A stretch of DNA of 33,192 bases from SLFT01 sp964493075 (GCA_964493075.1 CAZBNU010000021.1:1-33192); one strand, 5' to 3'. Numbered from the stretch's first letter, positions 16,305-25,348 are shown. Program-made: numbers and translations. The notes: generated from the sequence alone by a model not told the origin.

Positions 16305-16523
16305 GTGAAGTAGGCTTCCCCAGAGGCTAAGTAGGCTTCCTCAGCGGCTAAGTAANNNNNNNNNNNNNNNNNNNNNNNNNNNNNNNNNNNNNNNNNNNNN
16401 NNNNNNNNNNNNNNNNNNNNNNNNNNNNNNNNNNNNNNNNNNNNNNNNNNNNNNNCAGAGGCTAAGTAAGCCGACTTGGGGGCTAAGTAAGCCGATTTAG
16501 CGACAAAGTAAGGGGCCTTTCTG
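16305..16523. repeat. 21-bp tandem repeat interrupted by an assembly gap
   Basis: Units of 21 bp, of the form gctaagta(a/g)gc(c/t)..., start at 16305, 16326 and 16347 (cut by the gap) and again at 16461, 16482 and 16503 (diverging). On the minus strand they read as a seven-residue repeat (AYLAxxx). True copy number is unknown because the assembly breaks here. The flanking frame on the minus strand runs into palindromic repeats at 16670-16744, so I do not call a gene. Confidence 0.75.
16356..16455. other. Assembly gap (100 N)
   Basis: Exactly 100 N, a scaffold placeholder inside the 21-bp tandem repeat. The real distance and number of repeat units are unknown. Confidence 0.98.
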
Positions 16524-16627
16524 GCGGAAGACGCCGTATGAAAGGCTGGTGTACCTATCGGAAAGGCGACGTAAGTCTCAGAATAACATGTAGATAACAG
16601 TATCGCACAAGGGGCGTCATAAACGAT

Positions 16628-16744
16628 GCATTCCCACGCACAGCATGGGAACGAGAGAGAGAAGGCCGAGTGCCCTGGGAGCGCCGACGTCCCCGTCGGC
16701 TGGTATACGAAAGGGTGCCGGCGAGGACGTCGGTGTTCCCAGGG
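16628..16744. repeat. Two adjacent palindromic repeats in the M16/kinase divergent spacer
   Basis: Positions 16628-16655 carry a short dyad (attcccacg...catgggaacgag). It is of a type I recall as widely scattered in environmental genomes. Arms at 16673-16692 (ccctgggagcgccgacgtcc) and 16725-16744 pair with two mismatches over 20 bp around a 32-nt centre that holds further GC-rich pairing. These two elements and the 21-bp repeat fill most of the ~730 bp between 16151 and 16881. I see no gene there and no strong promoter in the remainder. Confidence 0.65.
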
Positions 16745-16881
16745 CGGACCGGTGAAACAATCGCGCCGCTTGTACAAAGCGCATCTTGATGTGTTACCAT
16801 TGAAGCGGTTGTGTTATTCTTGCCTGTGGTGCAGTTTCGGTCAGGGGCTGCAACTCAACAGCGGTAGAGAAGGAATTCGAC

Positions 16882-19491
16882 ATGATACCAATCCTCTTGC
16901 TTGCAGTATGCGTTACTCTGCAGAGTAGTGCGCTGATCTTAGGAATCTACCTGCTCCGGGGTACATTTTGGCGTCGTGTCTGGCTGGCTATCGCGATTGT
17001 GCTGGTCATTATTGGACTGCGTCGCAGCATGCTCATTGCTTTCGCCATCCATAACCAGGCGCCGAACGCCGAAGTTTTACCTGAGGTGGTCATGCTGACA
17101 GTGCTTGCAACAGTGCTTGCCAGCGGTACTGTGTTGCTGTATCTCATGTTTCGCTCCATGGAGCGCAGCGAAGCCATCCTTCGGGAAAAGGAGGCGCGGT
17201 TTCGGGGAATTGTGGAGAATACGTCTGCGGGGTATTTCTGCTCCGACAAAGAAGGGTATTATACCTATGTCAATCCGGCCTGGCTGAGAATGCACGGCTA
17301 TGAGGCGCCGGAAGAGGTTATAGGCAAGCATTTCTCCATTACACGAACCGATACTGATTCTGAAGGCGACAAAAAGTATCAGGAAATACTATGGTCGGGA
17401 AAAGCCATTCCCATGGGTGAGTCTTCGTGCCGCAGGAAAGACGGATCTATTTTTTATCATACTTTTTCCATACAGCCTGTAGTTCGGAATGGCGAGGTCG
17501 TAGAAATCGAAGGGTTTATGATTGATACGACTGAGCGCAGAGAGGTGGAACAGGCGTTGCGCGAAAGCGAGAGCAGATATCACGCTCTTTTTAGAGATTC
17601 AGGGGATGCGTTGACAATGGGAGACCTTTCTACTGGAAAATTTTCAGCAGGGAATCCAAGCGCTCTGAAGATGTATGGGATGAAAGACGAAGCGGAACTC
17701 TGCCGCTATACTCCGTGGGACTTATCTCCCGAATATCAGCCTGATGGCAGACGTTCTGAAGAAAAAGCACGGGAGATGATAGAAAAAGTATTGCGTGAGG
17801 GTTTCCTTTCTTTTGAGTGGACTCATAAACGCGCTAATGGTGAACTGTTTTTAGCCGACATACTGTCAACCCGCGTTACTACCAAAGGGGGAACCATAAT
17901 TCAGGGAACGATACGTGATGTTACAAAAGAGAAACAAGCGGAACAGGCATTGCGTGACAGTGAAGAGCGCTATAACCAGCTGGCCGCCGTGAATCGCACC
18001 ATTACCTGGGAGGTTGACGCCTCTGGACTCTGCACCTATATTAGCGATGTTATAAAGCCTGTGCTGGGCTACGATCCTGAAGATATTATTGGCAAGAGGC
18101 ATTGCTACGAATTTGGCCCGGAAAGCGGACGGGAAGCACTCAAGGCGCTTGCTGTCGAGATGCTTGCCAACAAGGAGTCCTTCCGCAACCGTGAATACGA
18201 GGCTGTACACAAAGATGGGCATACCGTATGGCTTTCGGGCAATGGCATACCCGTACTGGATAAGGACGGCAATCTCCTGAGATATCGGGGTATGGATACG
18301 GACATTACCGAGCGCAAGCGCATGCTGGAAGAAAAGGAACGCCTGCAGGAACAATTCGTGCATACCCAGAAGATAGAATGCGTGGGGAGGCTGGCGGGTG
18401 GCATCGCCCATGACTACAACAACAAACTGGGCATCATCCTCGGCTACCTGGAATTTGCCATGCACCATGTGGGTTCCAATGAACCGCTTCGCAACGCCTT
18501 GGGGAAAATTGAAACGGCGGCCAGGAGTTCCGTGGAGCTGACCCGTCAGATTTTGACCTTTGCCCGCAAGCAGGCGGTAGCGCCACAGCATATTGATTTG
18601 AATGAAACTGTGGATGGGTTGCTGGGCATGATGCGAAAGGTGATCGGGGAAGACATCCGGTTAACCTGGAAGCCTGGTGGGGCAGCTGCGTGGATTAAGA
18701 TAGACCCCGTGCAGGTGGACCAGATTCTGGCGAACCTGCTGCTGAATGCCCGCGATGCCATTGCGGGTTCAGGCAGTATTACCGTGGAAACCGCTGATGC
18801 TGTCATTGACGAGGCCTATTGCGCAAGCAATAGCGAAGCCGTTGCCGGTGATTATGTTCTGCTCTCGGTAAGTGATAGCGGCTGCGGCATGGACAAGGAT
18901 ACACTTGCAAATGTCTTTGAACCCTTCTTTACCACCAAGGATGTGGGCGAAGGCACCGGCCTGGGGCTGTCCACGGTGTACGGTATTGTGAAGCAGAATG
19001 ACGGGTTTATTAACGTATACAGCGAACCGGGCCAGGGCACAACCTTCAAGATTTACCTTCCCAGAAGTGGTGCGAACCCCATGCCTGATTTTCTGCCGGA
19101 AGCAGAGGCCATTTCTAATAGCAATAACGAAACCATTCTGGTGGTTGAAGATGAGCGCGACTTGTTGGATTTGTGCCAATTCATGCTGGAATCCATTGGG
19201 TATCATGTTTTTACAGCCAATACGCCCGAGGAAGCGGTGCAGATGATCGAAGAACATCAGCAAATACGACTCGTCATTACCGATGTGGTGCTGCCCAACA
19301 TGAATGGCCGCGATTTGGTCAACACCCTGCTGACCCATGCGCCGGACCTCAAGGTGCTGTATATGTCCGGCTATACAGCTGACACCATTACGCAACGGGG
19401 CATTCTCGACCCGGGCGTACATTTCCTGCAAAAACCTTTCTCCAGTAACCTGCTCGCCGCCAAGGTACAGGAAGCGCTGCATGATGCGTGA
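16882..19491 (+). CDS. Membrane-bound hybrid sensor histidine kinase with three PAS domains and a receiver
   Basis: The 869-aa protein has N-terminal transmembrane helices (about 3-25, 34-56 and 68-90). Three PAS domains follow (about 101-218, 229-349 and 360-480), each ending in the D(T/V)TxR/DITER-type PAC tail. The HisKA phospho-acceptor is H510 (GGIAHDYNN). The ATPase domain shows the N box (NLLLNARDA), G1 (DSGCGM, 665-670), F box (FEPFFTT) and G2 (GEGTGLGLS, 689-697). A receiver domain (751-869) has acceptor D801 and K851. It probably signals through its own receiver to a partner or phosphotransfer protein not found here. The start follows gaagga. No ligand can be inferred, and no cognate response regulator is adjacent. 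Confidence 0.93.
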   Translation: MIPILLLAVCVTLQSSALILGIYLLRGTFWRRVWLAIAIVLVIIGLRRSMLIAFAIHNQAPNAEVLPEVVMLTVLATVLASGTVLLYLMFRSMERSEAILREKEARFRGIVENTSAGYFCSDKEGYYTYVNPAWLRMHGYEAPEEVIGKHFSITRTDTDSEGDKKYQEILWSGKAIPMGESSCRRKDGSIFYHTFSIQPVVRNGEVVEIEGFMIDTTERREVEQALRESESRYHALFRDSGDALTMGDLSTGKFSAGNPSALKMYGMKDEAELCRYTPWDLSPEYQPDGRRSEEKAREMIEKVLREGFLSFEWTHKRANGELFLADILSTRVTTKGGTIIQGTIRDVTKEKQAEQALRDSEERYNQLAAVNRTITWEVDASGLCTYISDVIKPVLGYDPEDIIGKRHCYEFGPESGREALKALAVEMLANKESFRNREYEAVHKDGHTVWLSGNGIPVLDKDGNLLRYRGMDTDITERKRMLEEKERLQEQFVHTQKIECVGRLAGGIAHDYNNKLGIILGYLEFAMHHVGSNEPLRNALGKIETAARSSVELTRQILTFARKQAVAPQHIDLNETVDGLLGMMRKVIGEDIRLTWKPGGAAAWIKIDPVQVDQILANLLLNARDAIAGSGSITVETADAVIDEAYCASNSEAVAGDYVLLSVSDSGCGMDKDTLANVFEPFFTTKDVGEGTGLGLSTVYGIVKQNDGFINVYSEPGQGTTFKIYLPRSGANPMPDFLPEAEAISNSNNETILVVEDERDLLDLCQFMLESIGYHVFTANTPEEAVQMIEEHQQIRLVITDVVLPNMNGRDLVNTLLTHAPDLKVLYMSGYTADTITQRGILDPGVHFLQKPFSSNLLAAKVQEALHDA

Positions 19492-19532
19492 CAAAAGGGA
19501 ATCCGGCGTGTGTGTCAAAGCCGCAAAAAAGC

Positions 19533-19608
19533 GGGGACAGCCCTGGCGCATCAAGTCTAACATGTGATTTGTAGCACTTATATGCGCCGAGGGCAGTCCC
19601 CATTTTTT
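19533..19608 (+). terminator. Probable intrinsic terminator after the histidine kinase
   Basis: Arms 19533-19550 (ggggacagccctggcgca) and 19583-19601 (tgcgccgagggcagtcccc) pair with small mismatches around a 32-nt loop, followed by a T6 run (19603-19608). It lies ~40 nt after the kinase stop. The large loop is atypical, and the element may instead be a repeat captured as a terminator. Confidence 0.5.
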
Positions 19609-19637
19609 GCTTATCATGCGTCTAGGTTGTAGAAACC

Positions 19638-19732
19638 TTGAATCCATAAGAGCAATGCCTGATATTCGTTTCAGGTTTCTTTCCCGCAGGTTCCACAGGT
19701 ATTATATGTCCCATAAGTCTTATACGTCCCAT
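19638..19732 (+). promoter_or_regulatory. Candidate promoter and direct repeat before the GNAT-deacetylase gene
   Basis: TTGAAT (19638-19643) and GATATT (19661-19666) have 17-nt spacing. Downstream, tatatgtcccat (19703-19714) is repeated as tatacgtcccat (19721-19732), 18 nt apart start to start, immediately before the ribosome site. Two repeats on nearly the same helical face could be an operator. This is suggestive only. Confidence 0.35.
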
Positions 19733-19746
19733 CTGGAGTAAAAATA

Positions 19747-21480
19747 ATGTTTCGTATACGTGCTCTTCACGGCAATCCATTCTTTCTGTCCCGCGACCGG
19801 CTGGAACAGGTGCGCGCCATATTTCGGCAGACCTTTCCGGAAAATGCCGAATACGCCGACAAGATAGAATCATTATTGCAGCATCCGGTCAAGCACGGCT
19901 ATCGCGCAATTTTGTTGATAGCAGAGGGCGCGGTCGGACGGGTGGATGCTTTTGCGTTGATTCTCTATTTTGAATCTGTGAAAAGCGCCTTCCTGGATTT
20001 CGTGGGTACACGGCCGGATGCGCAAAGCCGTGGATTTGGCGGCGCCCTGTATGAGGCAACCCGCGAGTATTGCAGTCGATTGGGCGCAAAAGCGCTCTAT
20101 CTGGATGTGCAACCGGATGTGCCTGAACTTACTCCTGATCCGAAGATGCTTGCCGTAAGCAAACAGCGGATGCGGTTTTATGAACGCTATGGTGTGCGCG
20201 TTGTTGAAGGCACCCAATACCATAAGCCCCTGGGCGATCCGCCGGAAACAGGATTCCTCTTATATGACAGTCTTGGACGTGAGAAGCCCCTTTCTCGCGA
20301 TGAGGCACGTACTGCTGTGGAAATGATCTTACGGCTTCGTTTCCGTCAAGAGGCGGACGAAGACTATATCCGCGAGGTCGTGGGGTCTTTTCGCGATAAC
20401 CCTGTGCGTTTACGTTCACTTCGTTATCGTAAGGAGGATCGCGTCCATTCAGAAATCATACCAAGACGTTTATCCGAACGGTACGCCATGGTGCGCAGTC
20501 CCCGCCATCAGATTCATCATGTGCGCGAGAAGGGCTATTTTGAGTGTCCCATACGCGCCGAGGCCATTTATGAATCCCTCGGCAAATTGGGACTGTTTAC
20601 CGACTTGAAGCGCAATGTCCACAGTTACAAAACCCTTTCCGATGTGCATGATCCCGAGTTTCTTACCTATCTGCGCACCGTATGCGGCAAACTCAAAGTA
20701 GGCCGTCCCATGTACCCCGACGCTTTTCCCATCCGTCGTCCCAACAAGCGTCCGAAACATCTGCCAGTACAGGCGGGCTACTACTGTCTTGATTCCGATA
20801 CCCCGCTGAACAAAAACGCCTATATTGCGGCGCGGGACGCCGCCGATACAGCGTTGACTGCTGTGGATGAACTGCTGGCAGGGAGACGACTGGTCTATGC
20901 TGTATGCAGACCGCCGGGACATCATGCTGGAAGGAATTTCTATGGGGGCTTCTGCTACCTTAACAATGCTGCCGTTGCGGCGGCGTATCTTTCGCACAAT
21001 GCACGCACTGCAATTCTCGATGTTGATTTCCATCATGGCAACGGCACGCAGGATATTTTCTATGAGAAGGACAGCGTATTGACAGTGTCCATTCACGGAC
21101 ATCCCGACCACAACTACCCCTATTTCACCGGATTTGCTGATGAAACTGGAGAAGGACCGGGGTTGGGCTATAACCGAAACTTTCCGTTGCCGCCGAATAC
21201 GGATGACGACCTGTACATACGCACCTTCGACAAGGCGCTCGACCATATCCTGAAGCGCAAAATTGACGCGCTGGTGGTAAGTCTGGGTTTTGACATTATG
21301 AAAGGCGACCCCACAGGCACATTTTTTGTGGGTACACCCACGCTGCGCCACATGGGAAAACGACTTATTCAAACGGGGCTGCCCTTAGTGATAATCCAGG
21401 AAGGCGGCTACAGCATCCGTAATATCAAGAGCGGCTGCCGTGCGTTCTTTAATAGCTGCTTCAGATATGAGAGCGTGTAA
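19747..21480 (+). CDS. GNAT acetyltransferase / histone-deacetylase-family (acetylpolyamine amidohydrolase-like) fusion
   Basis: One 577-aa chain carries two opposing activities. Residues about 1-180 are a GNAT N-acetyltransferase with the acetyl-CoA loop QSRGFGG (93-99) and a RFYERYGV segment near 143. Residues about 235-577 are an arginase-like deacetylase domain with RPPGHHAG (H392/H393 general bases), DVDFHHGNGTQ (D425, D427, H429), GFD (D516) and EGGY (Y555). The predicted zinc ligands D427, H429 and D516 are all present, so the deacetylase should be active. Bacterial members act on acetylpolyamines, acetoin-linked proteins or other acetylated amines; the substrate here is unknown. A GH gene follows after 33 nt and a URO-D gene after that, so it heads an apparent operon. 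Confidence 0.9.
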   Translation: MFRIRALHGNPFFLSRDRLEQVRAIFRQTFPENAEYADKIESLLQHPVKHGYRAILLIAEGAVGRVDAFALILYFESVKSAFLDFVGTRPDAQSRGFGGALYEATREYCSRLGAKALYLDVQPDVPELTPDPKMLAVSKQRMRFYERYGVRVVEGTQYHKPLGDPPETGFLLYDSLGREKPLSRDEARTAVEMILRLRFRQEADEDYIREVVGSFRDNPVRLRSLRYRKEDRVHSEIIPRRLSERYAMVRSPRHQIHHVREKGYFECPIRAEAIYESLGKLGLFTDLKRNVHSYKTLSDVHDPEFLTYLRTVCGKLKVGRPMYPDAFPIRRPNKRPKHLPVQAGYYCLDSDTPLNKNAYIAARDAADTALTAVDELLAGRRLVYAVCRPPGHHAGRNFYGGFCYLNNAAVAAAYLSHNARTAILDVDFHHGNGTQDIFYEKDSVLTVSIHGHPDHNYPYFTGFADETGEGPGLGYNRNFPLPPNTDDDLYIRTFDKALDHILKRKIDALVVSLGFDIMKGDPTGTFFVGTPTLRHMGKRLIQTGLPLVIIQEGGYSIRNIKSGCRAFFNSCFRYESV

Positions 21481-21513
21481 TAAAAAAGTATGTGCAACCC
21501 CAGGAGAATATCT

Positions 21514-23862
21514 ATGTTACGAGGTCCTTATAAAGTAGTATTGAGTTTCATAATGATATGTTGCGGGCTTGGTTATGCTGATGGCGTGGTGGTATATGAT
21601 GTTACACAAGTAGCCTCTACCCAGCCCGTGCGTCTGATCAATCATGACGCCTGCACACGAATAGCATTTGATAGACTGCCCTGCCTGCAACTCGAAAAAG
21701 ATACGGACCCCTACTCAAAAACATATTATGAGTTTCAGTTTTCCGAAGCGCCAGTCGTGTCAGGTGAAACCTTTACGTTGGAGGTGGTCTATCACGATAC
21801 GGGCGCAGGGGTGATCCAGCCGGAACTGCTGGTGGATGACGCCTTCAATGGGCACTGGTCAGGGCCCAACCGGCAACAGGCCTATACCCGCCTGAATACA
21901 GGAAAAGAACGGAGCGCGTTTTTTGCGTTCACCATGCCTGTGGCTTTCGACAATGCCAGCGCTCACGCCCACTTGCGTATTGCGGGGCTGCAATACCTGC
22001 GCTTGTTGAAGATTCATCCGACACTGGACGAAGCTGCCTGGGAGGCTATTGCGGCAACGGTACCGACCAATGTTACGCCCATGATCACCCTGAACCGGGA
22101 TATGGATTTGGTGACTACTGCGGGGATTACCGTCCATGGGGATGGGGTTTCATCCCTGAAATCTGATTTGAATAACCTGCACAATTTTGCGCCGCTGGCG
22201 AAGGTGCTGGGGTTTAACGCCATCGAAGCCTACATGCGCTGGAATGTCATCGAACCGGAACAGGAAGGGGTGTTTGATTTCACCTATTACGACGCTGTAG
22301 TCGAGAAACTCCAGGCCTACGGGCTGCAATGGTTTCCCCTGTTGATAGTGGGTTCGGCTTATGCGCTGCCGGACTGGTTTCTGGGCAGCGAAGAGGACAA
22401 AGGGTTTGCCTGTCTGGAACACGGCCTGTCCAACCCGATACAGAGTATCTGGAGCCCGTATCATGAACGGCATGTGACACGGGTGTTGCAGGCCTTTGGC
22501 GAACATTATGAGAAGGGCGGTTCTTTGCGTGGGGTGCGTCTGGGGCCAAGCGGCAACTACGGCGAGTCCCAGTATCCCGCAGGCGGCAACTGGCCGGCCA
22601 AAGGCGGCGCCATGCACATTCACATCGGCTGGTGGGCAGGCGATCCTTATGGCGTTGAAAATTTCCGGCAGACCATGACGGCGCGTTATAGTGGTATTGA
22701 AGTGTTGAACGCGGCGTGGGACAAAAATTACGCCTCTTTCGGGGATGTCGAGATGATACTGCCTCAGCAGATTGTGTCGCGCCGTCAGCGTATTGACTTT
22801 GCCTCGTGGTATACCGATTCCATGACTGCGTGGTGCGACTGGTGGAGCAGGGAAGCCCGGCAGGCCATGCCCAATACACTCATCTACCAGTCCGCAGGCG
22901 GCTGGGGGTTTGTGGAAGCGGGCACCAGTTATTCCGGTCAGGCGAAATCCATGCAGCAGGTGCAGGGCGGCATCCGCCTGACCAACGAAACGGACAGTTT
23001 CGAACAAAACTATTATGCGACCCGACTCGCCATGACGGCCGCCCGGCATTATGGCATCATGACAGGCAGTGAACCCGCCAGTTCGCACACGGCGCGGGGT
23101 ATTGCCGGACGTTTGTTCAATCTGCTGACGAATAGCAGCGACCATTTTTTCACCTATCAGTCAAATATCTTTAATGACCAGACCGCCATTGACCAGTGGC
23201 TGCAATATCTGCCCATGATGGAACACCGTCGCCATCCGCTTGTTGAGGTGGCGGTATATTATCCCGAGACCATGAACCAACTGGAAGACGCCGCATTCCG
23301 GCATCTGTACGCGTGGGGATTCAACCCGCGTGCCGCCGCCATCCGCCGCGTAGTGGAGGTGGACTACCTGGATGAGCAACTGATTCGGGATGGTTTTTTG
23401 GACAAATACAAGGTACTCGTATTTTGTTGGGGCAACGTCATCGAAGCGGATATCCTCGCGGCGTTGGATGTCTGGATGCGGGCGGGCGGCATTATTTTCT
23501 ATCCTTCCTTTCCCAAGGGTCCACTTCAAACGGTTGAAGGGAATGCCGACGTGTTTGCCTGCTGGTCCAAAGGCGACACAGGTGCAGGCGCGTTTTATCG
23601 TTTCCCGGGAGATATGGAACCGGTCAGCGGCTATGCTGATTTTGTTTGCCAACACTTACAGAAAATGAATACGCTTAATCTATTGACGAAGAAGGTGCTT
23701 GAAATTGAACATGCACCACAGATATTCATGAGTGTGGGCAATAACGGCGATCTGATGATTTTGAATTACGAAGATATGCCGCAAACACTACAAGTCAACA
23801 ACGCCCAAACAGTTGAGGTGCCGTCTTATGGCATAGAACGCATGGCGCCGGGGGAATGGTGA
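21514..23862 (+). CDS. Secreted GH42/GH14-like glycoside hydrolase (beta-galactosidase-type TIM barrel)
   Basis: Starting at 21514 (aggaga 6 nt upstream) the product is 782 aa with a signal peptide ending near GYA-D (about residue 22). A beta-sandwich-like region to about residue 190 is followed by a (beta/alpha)8 barrel with the clan-A look: LGFNAIEAYMRWNVIEPEQEG, GPSGNYGES (E351, likely acid/base), TNETDS (E492) and GSEPAS (E520), either of which may be the nucleophile. A Rossmann-like domain (VLVFCWGNVIEADI, from about 630) resembles the trimerisation domain of GH42. An upstream in-frame ATG at 21490 would bury the ribosome site. Substrate unknown; a beta-galactoside or related glycan is plausible. 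Confidence 0.8.
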   Translation: MLRGPYKVVLSFIMICCGLGYADGVVVYDVTQVASTQPVRLINHDACTRIAFDRLPCLQLEKDTDPYSKTYYEFQFSEAPVVSGETFTLEVVYHDTGAGVIQPELLVDDAFNGHWSGPNRQQAYTRLNTGKERSAFFAFTMPVAFDNASAHAHLRIAGLQYLRLLKIHPTLDEAAWEAIAATVPTNVTPMITLNRDMDLVTTAGITVHGDGVSSLKSDLNNLHNFAPLAKVLGFNAIEAYMRWNVIEPEQEGVFDFTYYDAVVEKLQAYGLQWFPLLIVGSAYALPDWFLGSEEDKGFACLEHGLSNPIQSIWSPYHERHVTRVLQAFGEHYEKGGSLRGVRLGPSGNYGESQYPAGGNWPAKGGAMHIHIGWWAGDPYGVENFRQTMTARYSGIEVLNAAWDKNYASFGDVEMILPQQIVSRRQRIDFASWYTDSMTAWCDWWSREARQAMPNTLIYQSAGGWGFVEAGTSYSGQAKSMQQVQGGIRLTNETDSFEQNYYATRLAMTAARHYGIMTGSEPASSHTARGIAGRLFNLLTNSSDHFFTYQSNIFNDQTAIDQWLQYLPMMEHRRHPLVEVAVYYPETMNQLEDAAFRHLYAWGFNPRAAAIRRVVEVDYLDEQLIRDGFLDKYKVLVFCWGNVIEADILAALDVWMRAGGIIFYPSFPKGPLQTVEGNADVFACWSKGDTGAGAFYRFPGDMEPVSGYADFVCQHLQKMNTLNLLTKKVLEIEHAPQIFMSVGNNGDLMILNYEDMPQTLQVNNAQTVEVPSYGIERMAPGEW

Positions 23863-23863
23863 G

Positions 23864-25149
23864 ATGATGAATTCAAGAACACGCTTGCTGAATGCCCTGA
23901 TGGGCAAGCCTGTAGATCGCATCCCGGTGAATTTCTATGAAATCGGCGGGTTCGCGGTGAATCCTGATGATCCTGATCCGTTCAATGTTTATAACGACCN
24001 NNNNNNNNNNNNNNNNNNNNNNNNNNNNNNNNNNNNNNNNNNNNNNNNNNNNNNNNNNNNNNNNNNNNNNNNNNNNNNNNNNNNNNNNNNNNNNNNNNNG
24101 GCGGGTTCGCGGTGAATCCTGATGATCCTGATCCGTTCAATGTTTATAACGACCCTTCCTGGCGGCCGTTAATCGAACTTGCGGAACAGGAAACTGATCT
24201 GATACGCATGGTCAAGCCGAAATTGATTCCGGCATCAAACAATTGCAGGGATGAGTTCTTTCACGTAAGAAAAGAAGAACGGGATGGTGCGCGTTATACT
24301 CATGTCGAGTTACACATAGGCAATAAAGTCCTTACGGAAACACGTCGCCGGGATGCAGGAGTAGACACGATCTGGCAGGTGGAACATCTTCTGAAAGGGC
24401 CTGAAGATGCGCGGGCATTTCTGGAGTTGCCTGACGAAGCATTCGCCTTTGAACCTGATGTCAACGCTGTTCAGGAAAAGGAGGAGGCCCTCGGCAATCG
24501 CGGGCTGGTGATGGTGGACACCGAAGACCCGTTATGTGCTGCTGCCGCCCTGTTTTCCATGGAAGACTACCTCACCATGGCCTTCATGGAACCGGCATTG
24601 TTTCATCAGTTGCTTGAAAAGTTTGCGCGAAGCATTTACCCCCGTATTGAGAAAGTCGCTGCATCAGTTCCGGGCCGTTTGTGGCGTGTTTATGGCCCCG
24701 AATACGCCTCGGAACCCTATCTGCCGCCAAGCCTGTTCCGGGAGTTTGTCTATGAATACACCACGCCAATAATACGAATCATCCAGCGACACGGCGGTAT
24801 GGTGCGTCTCCATTCCCACGGCAGACTGCGCAATATACTACCCATCATCGCGGAGATGGGTGCTGATGCCCTTGACCCGGTCGAGCCGCCACCCCAGGGC
24901 GATATGGTTCTGGAGGAAGTGCGCCAAATCTATGGAGAAAACCTGACCCTGTTCGGCAACATCGAAGTATCCGCCATCGAAACCCTCGAACCGGCGGCCT
25001 TTGAAAAACTGGTTGTAGAAACGCTCCGCCAAGTGAATAACGTCCCGGGAAAAGGCTTTGTGCTCATGCCCACGGCCTCGCCCTATGGCCGCCACATCAG
25101 CGCCAACACCCTGCGCAATTATGAGACCCTGGTACGGCTTGTTTCCTGA
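23864..25149 (+). CDS. Uroporphyrinogen-decarboxylase-like (URO-D superfamily) protein, artificially split by a gap
   Basis: The frame starts at 23864, one base after the glycosidase stop, enters an N run at 24000 and resumes at 24100. The 55 bp before and after the gap are identical, and removing the Ns plus one copy gives an uninterrupted frame of 1131 nt (376 aa). The true gene is therefore intact. Motifs fit URO-D relatives: RLLNALMGKPVDRIPV at the N-terminus, RLHSHGRLRNILPII, MGADALDPVEPP and LFGNIE. Distant members include corrinoid methyltransferases (MtaA/MtbA type) as well as heme-pathway HemE. The lack of other heme genes and the glycosidase context argue against HemE. Function unassigned. 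Confidence 0.85.
24000..24099. other. Assembly gap (100 N) flanked by a duplicated 55-mer
   Basis: Positions 23945-23999 and 24100-24154 are the same 55 bases. A duplicate exactly the size of a common de Bruijn k-mer at contig ends shows two contigs that overlap by k but were scaffolded with a placeholder. The real sequence is probably continuous and about 155 bp shorter. Confidence 0.95.
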
Positions 25150-25205
25150 AGGTAATCCATAATGTTTAACGCGAGCCTTGACCGCAATATAGATAAGTAA
25201 TACAT

Positions 25206-25348
25206 GCTTTGTAGGCGNNNNNNNNNNNNNNNNNNNNNNNNNNNNNNNNNNNNNNNNNNNNNNNNNNNNNNNNNNNNNNNNNNNNNNNNNNNNNNNNNNN
25301 NNNNNNNNNNNNNNNNNGGCGCACCTGGGAAGGTACGCCTACGAAAGC
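25206..25348. repeat. Inverted repeat containing an assembly gap
   Basis: gctttgtaggcg (25206-25217) is followed by exactly 100 N (25218-25317) and then by sequence ending in cgcctacgaaagc (25336-25348), the near-complement of the left arm. Within the right side, ggcgcacct/aggtacgcc (25318-25339) forms its own hairpin. The assembler probably failed on a palindromic element between the URO-D and protease genes. Its true length is unknown. Confidence 0.7.

Noticed and set aside
16223..16777. 184-codon minus-strand frame spanning the N gap
   Set aside because: It is built from 100 N, the 21-bp repeat and a palindromic repeat, with no recognisable domain or ribosome site.
18769..19647. 292-codon minus-strand frame
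   Set aside because: Shadow of the histidine kinase ATPase and receiver domains.
24112..25149. Separate URO-D gene starting at 24112
   Set aside because: The supposed start is an internal codon in a duplicated 55-mer. The true start is at 23864, and the gap is an assembly artefact.
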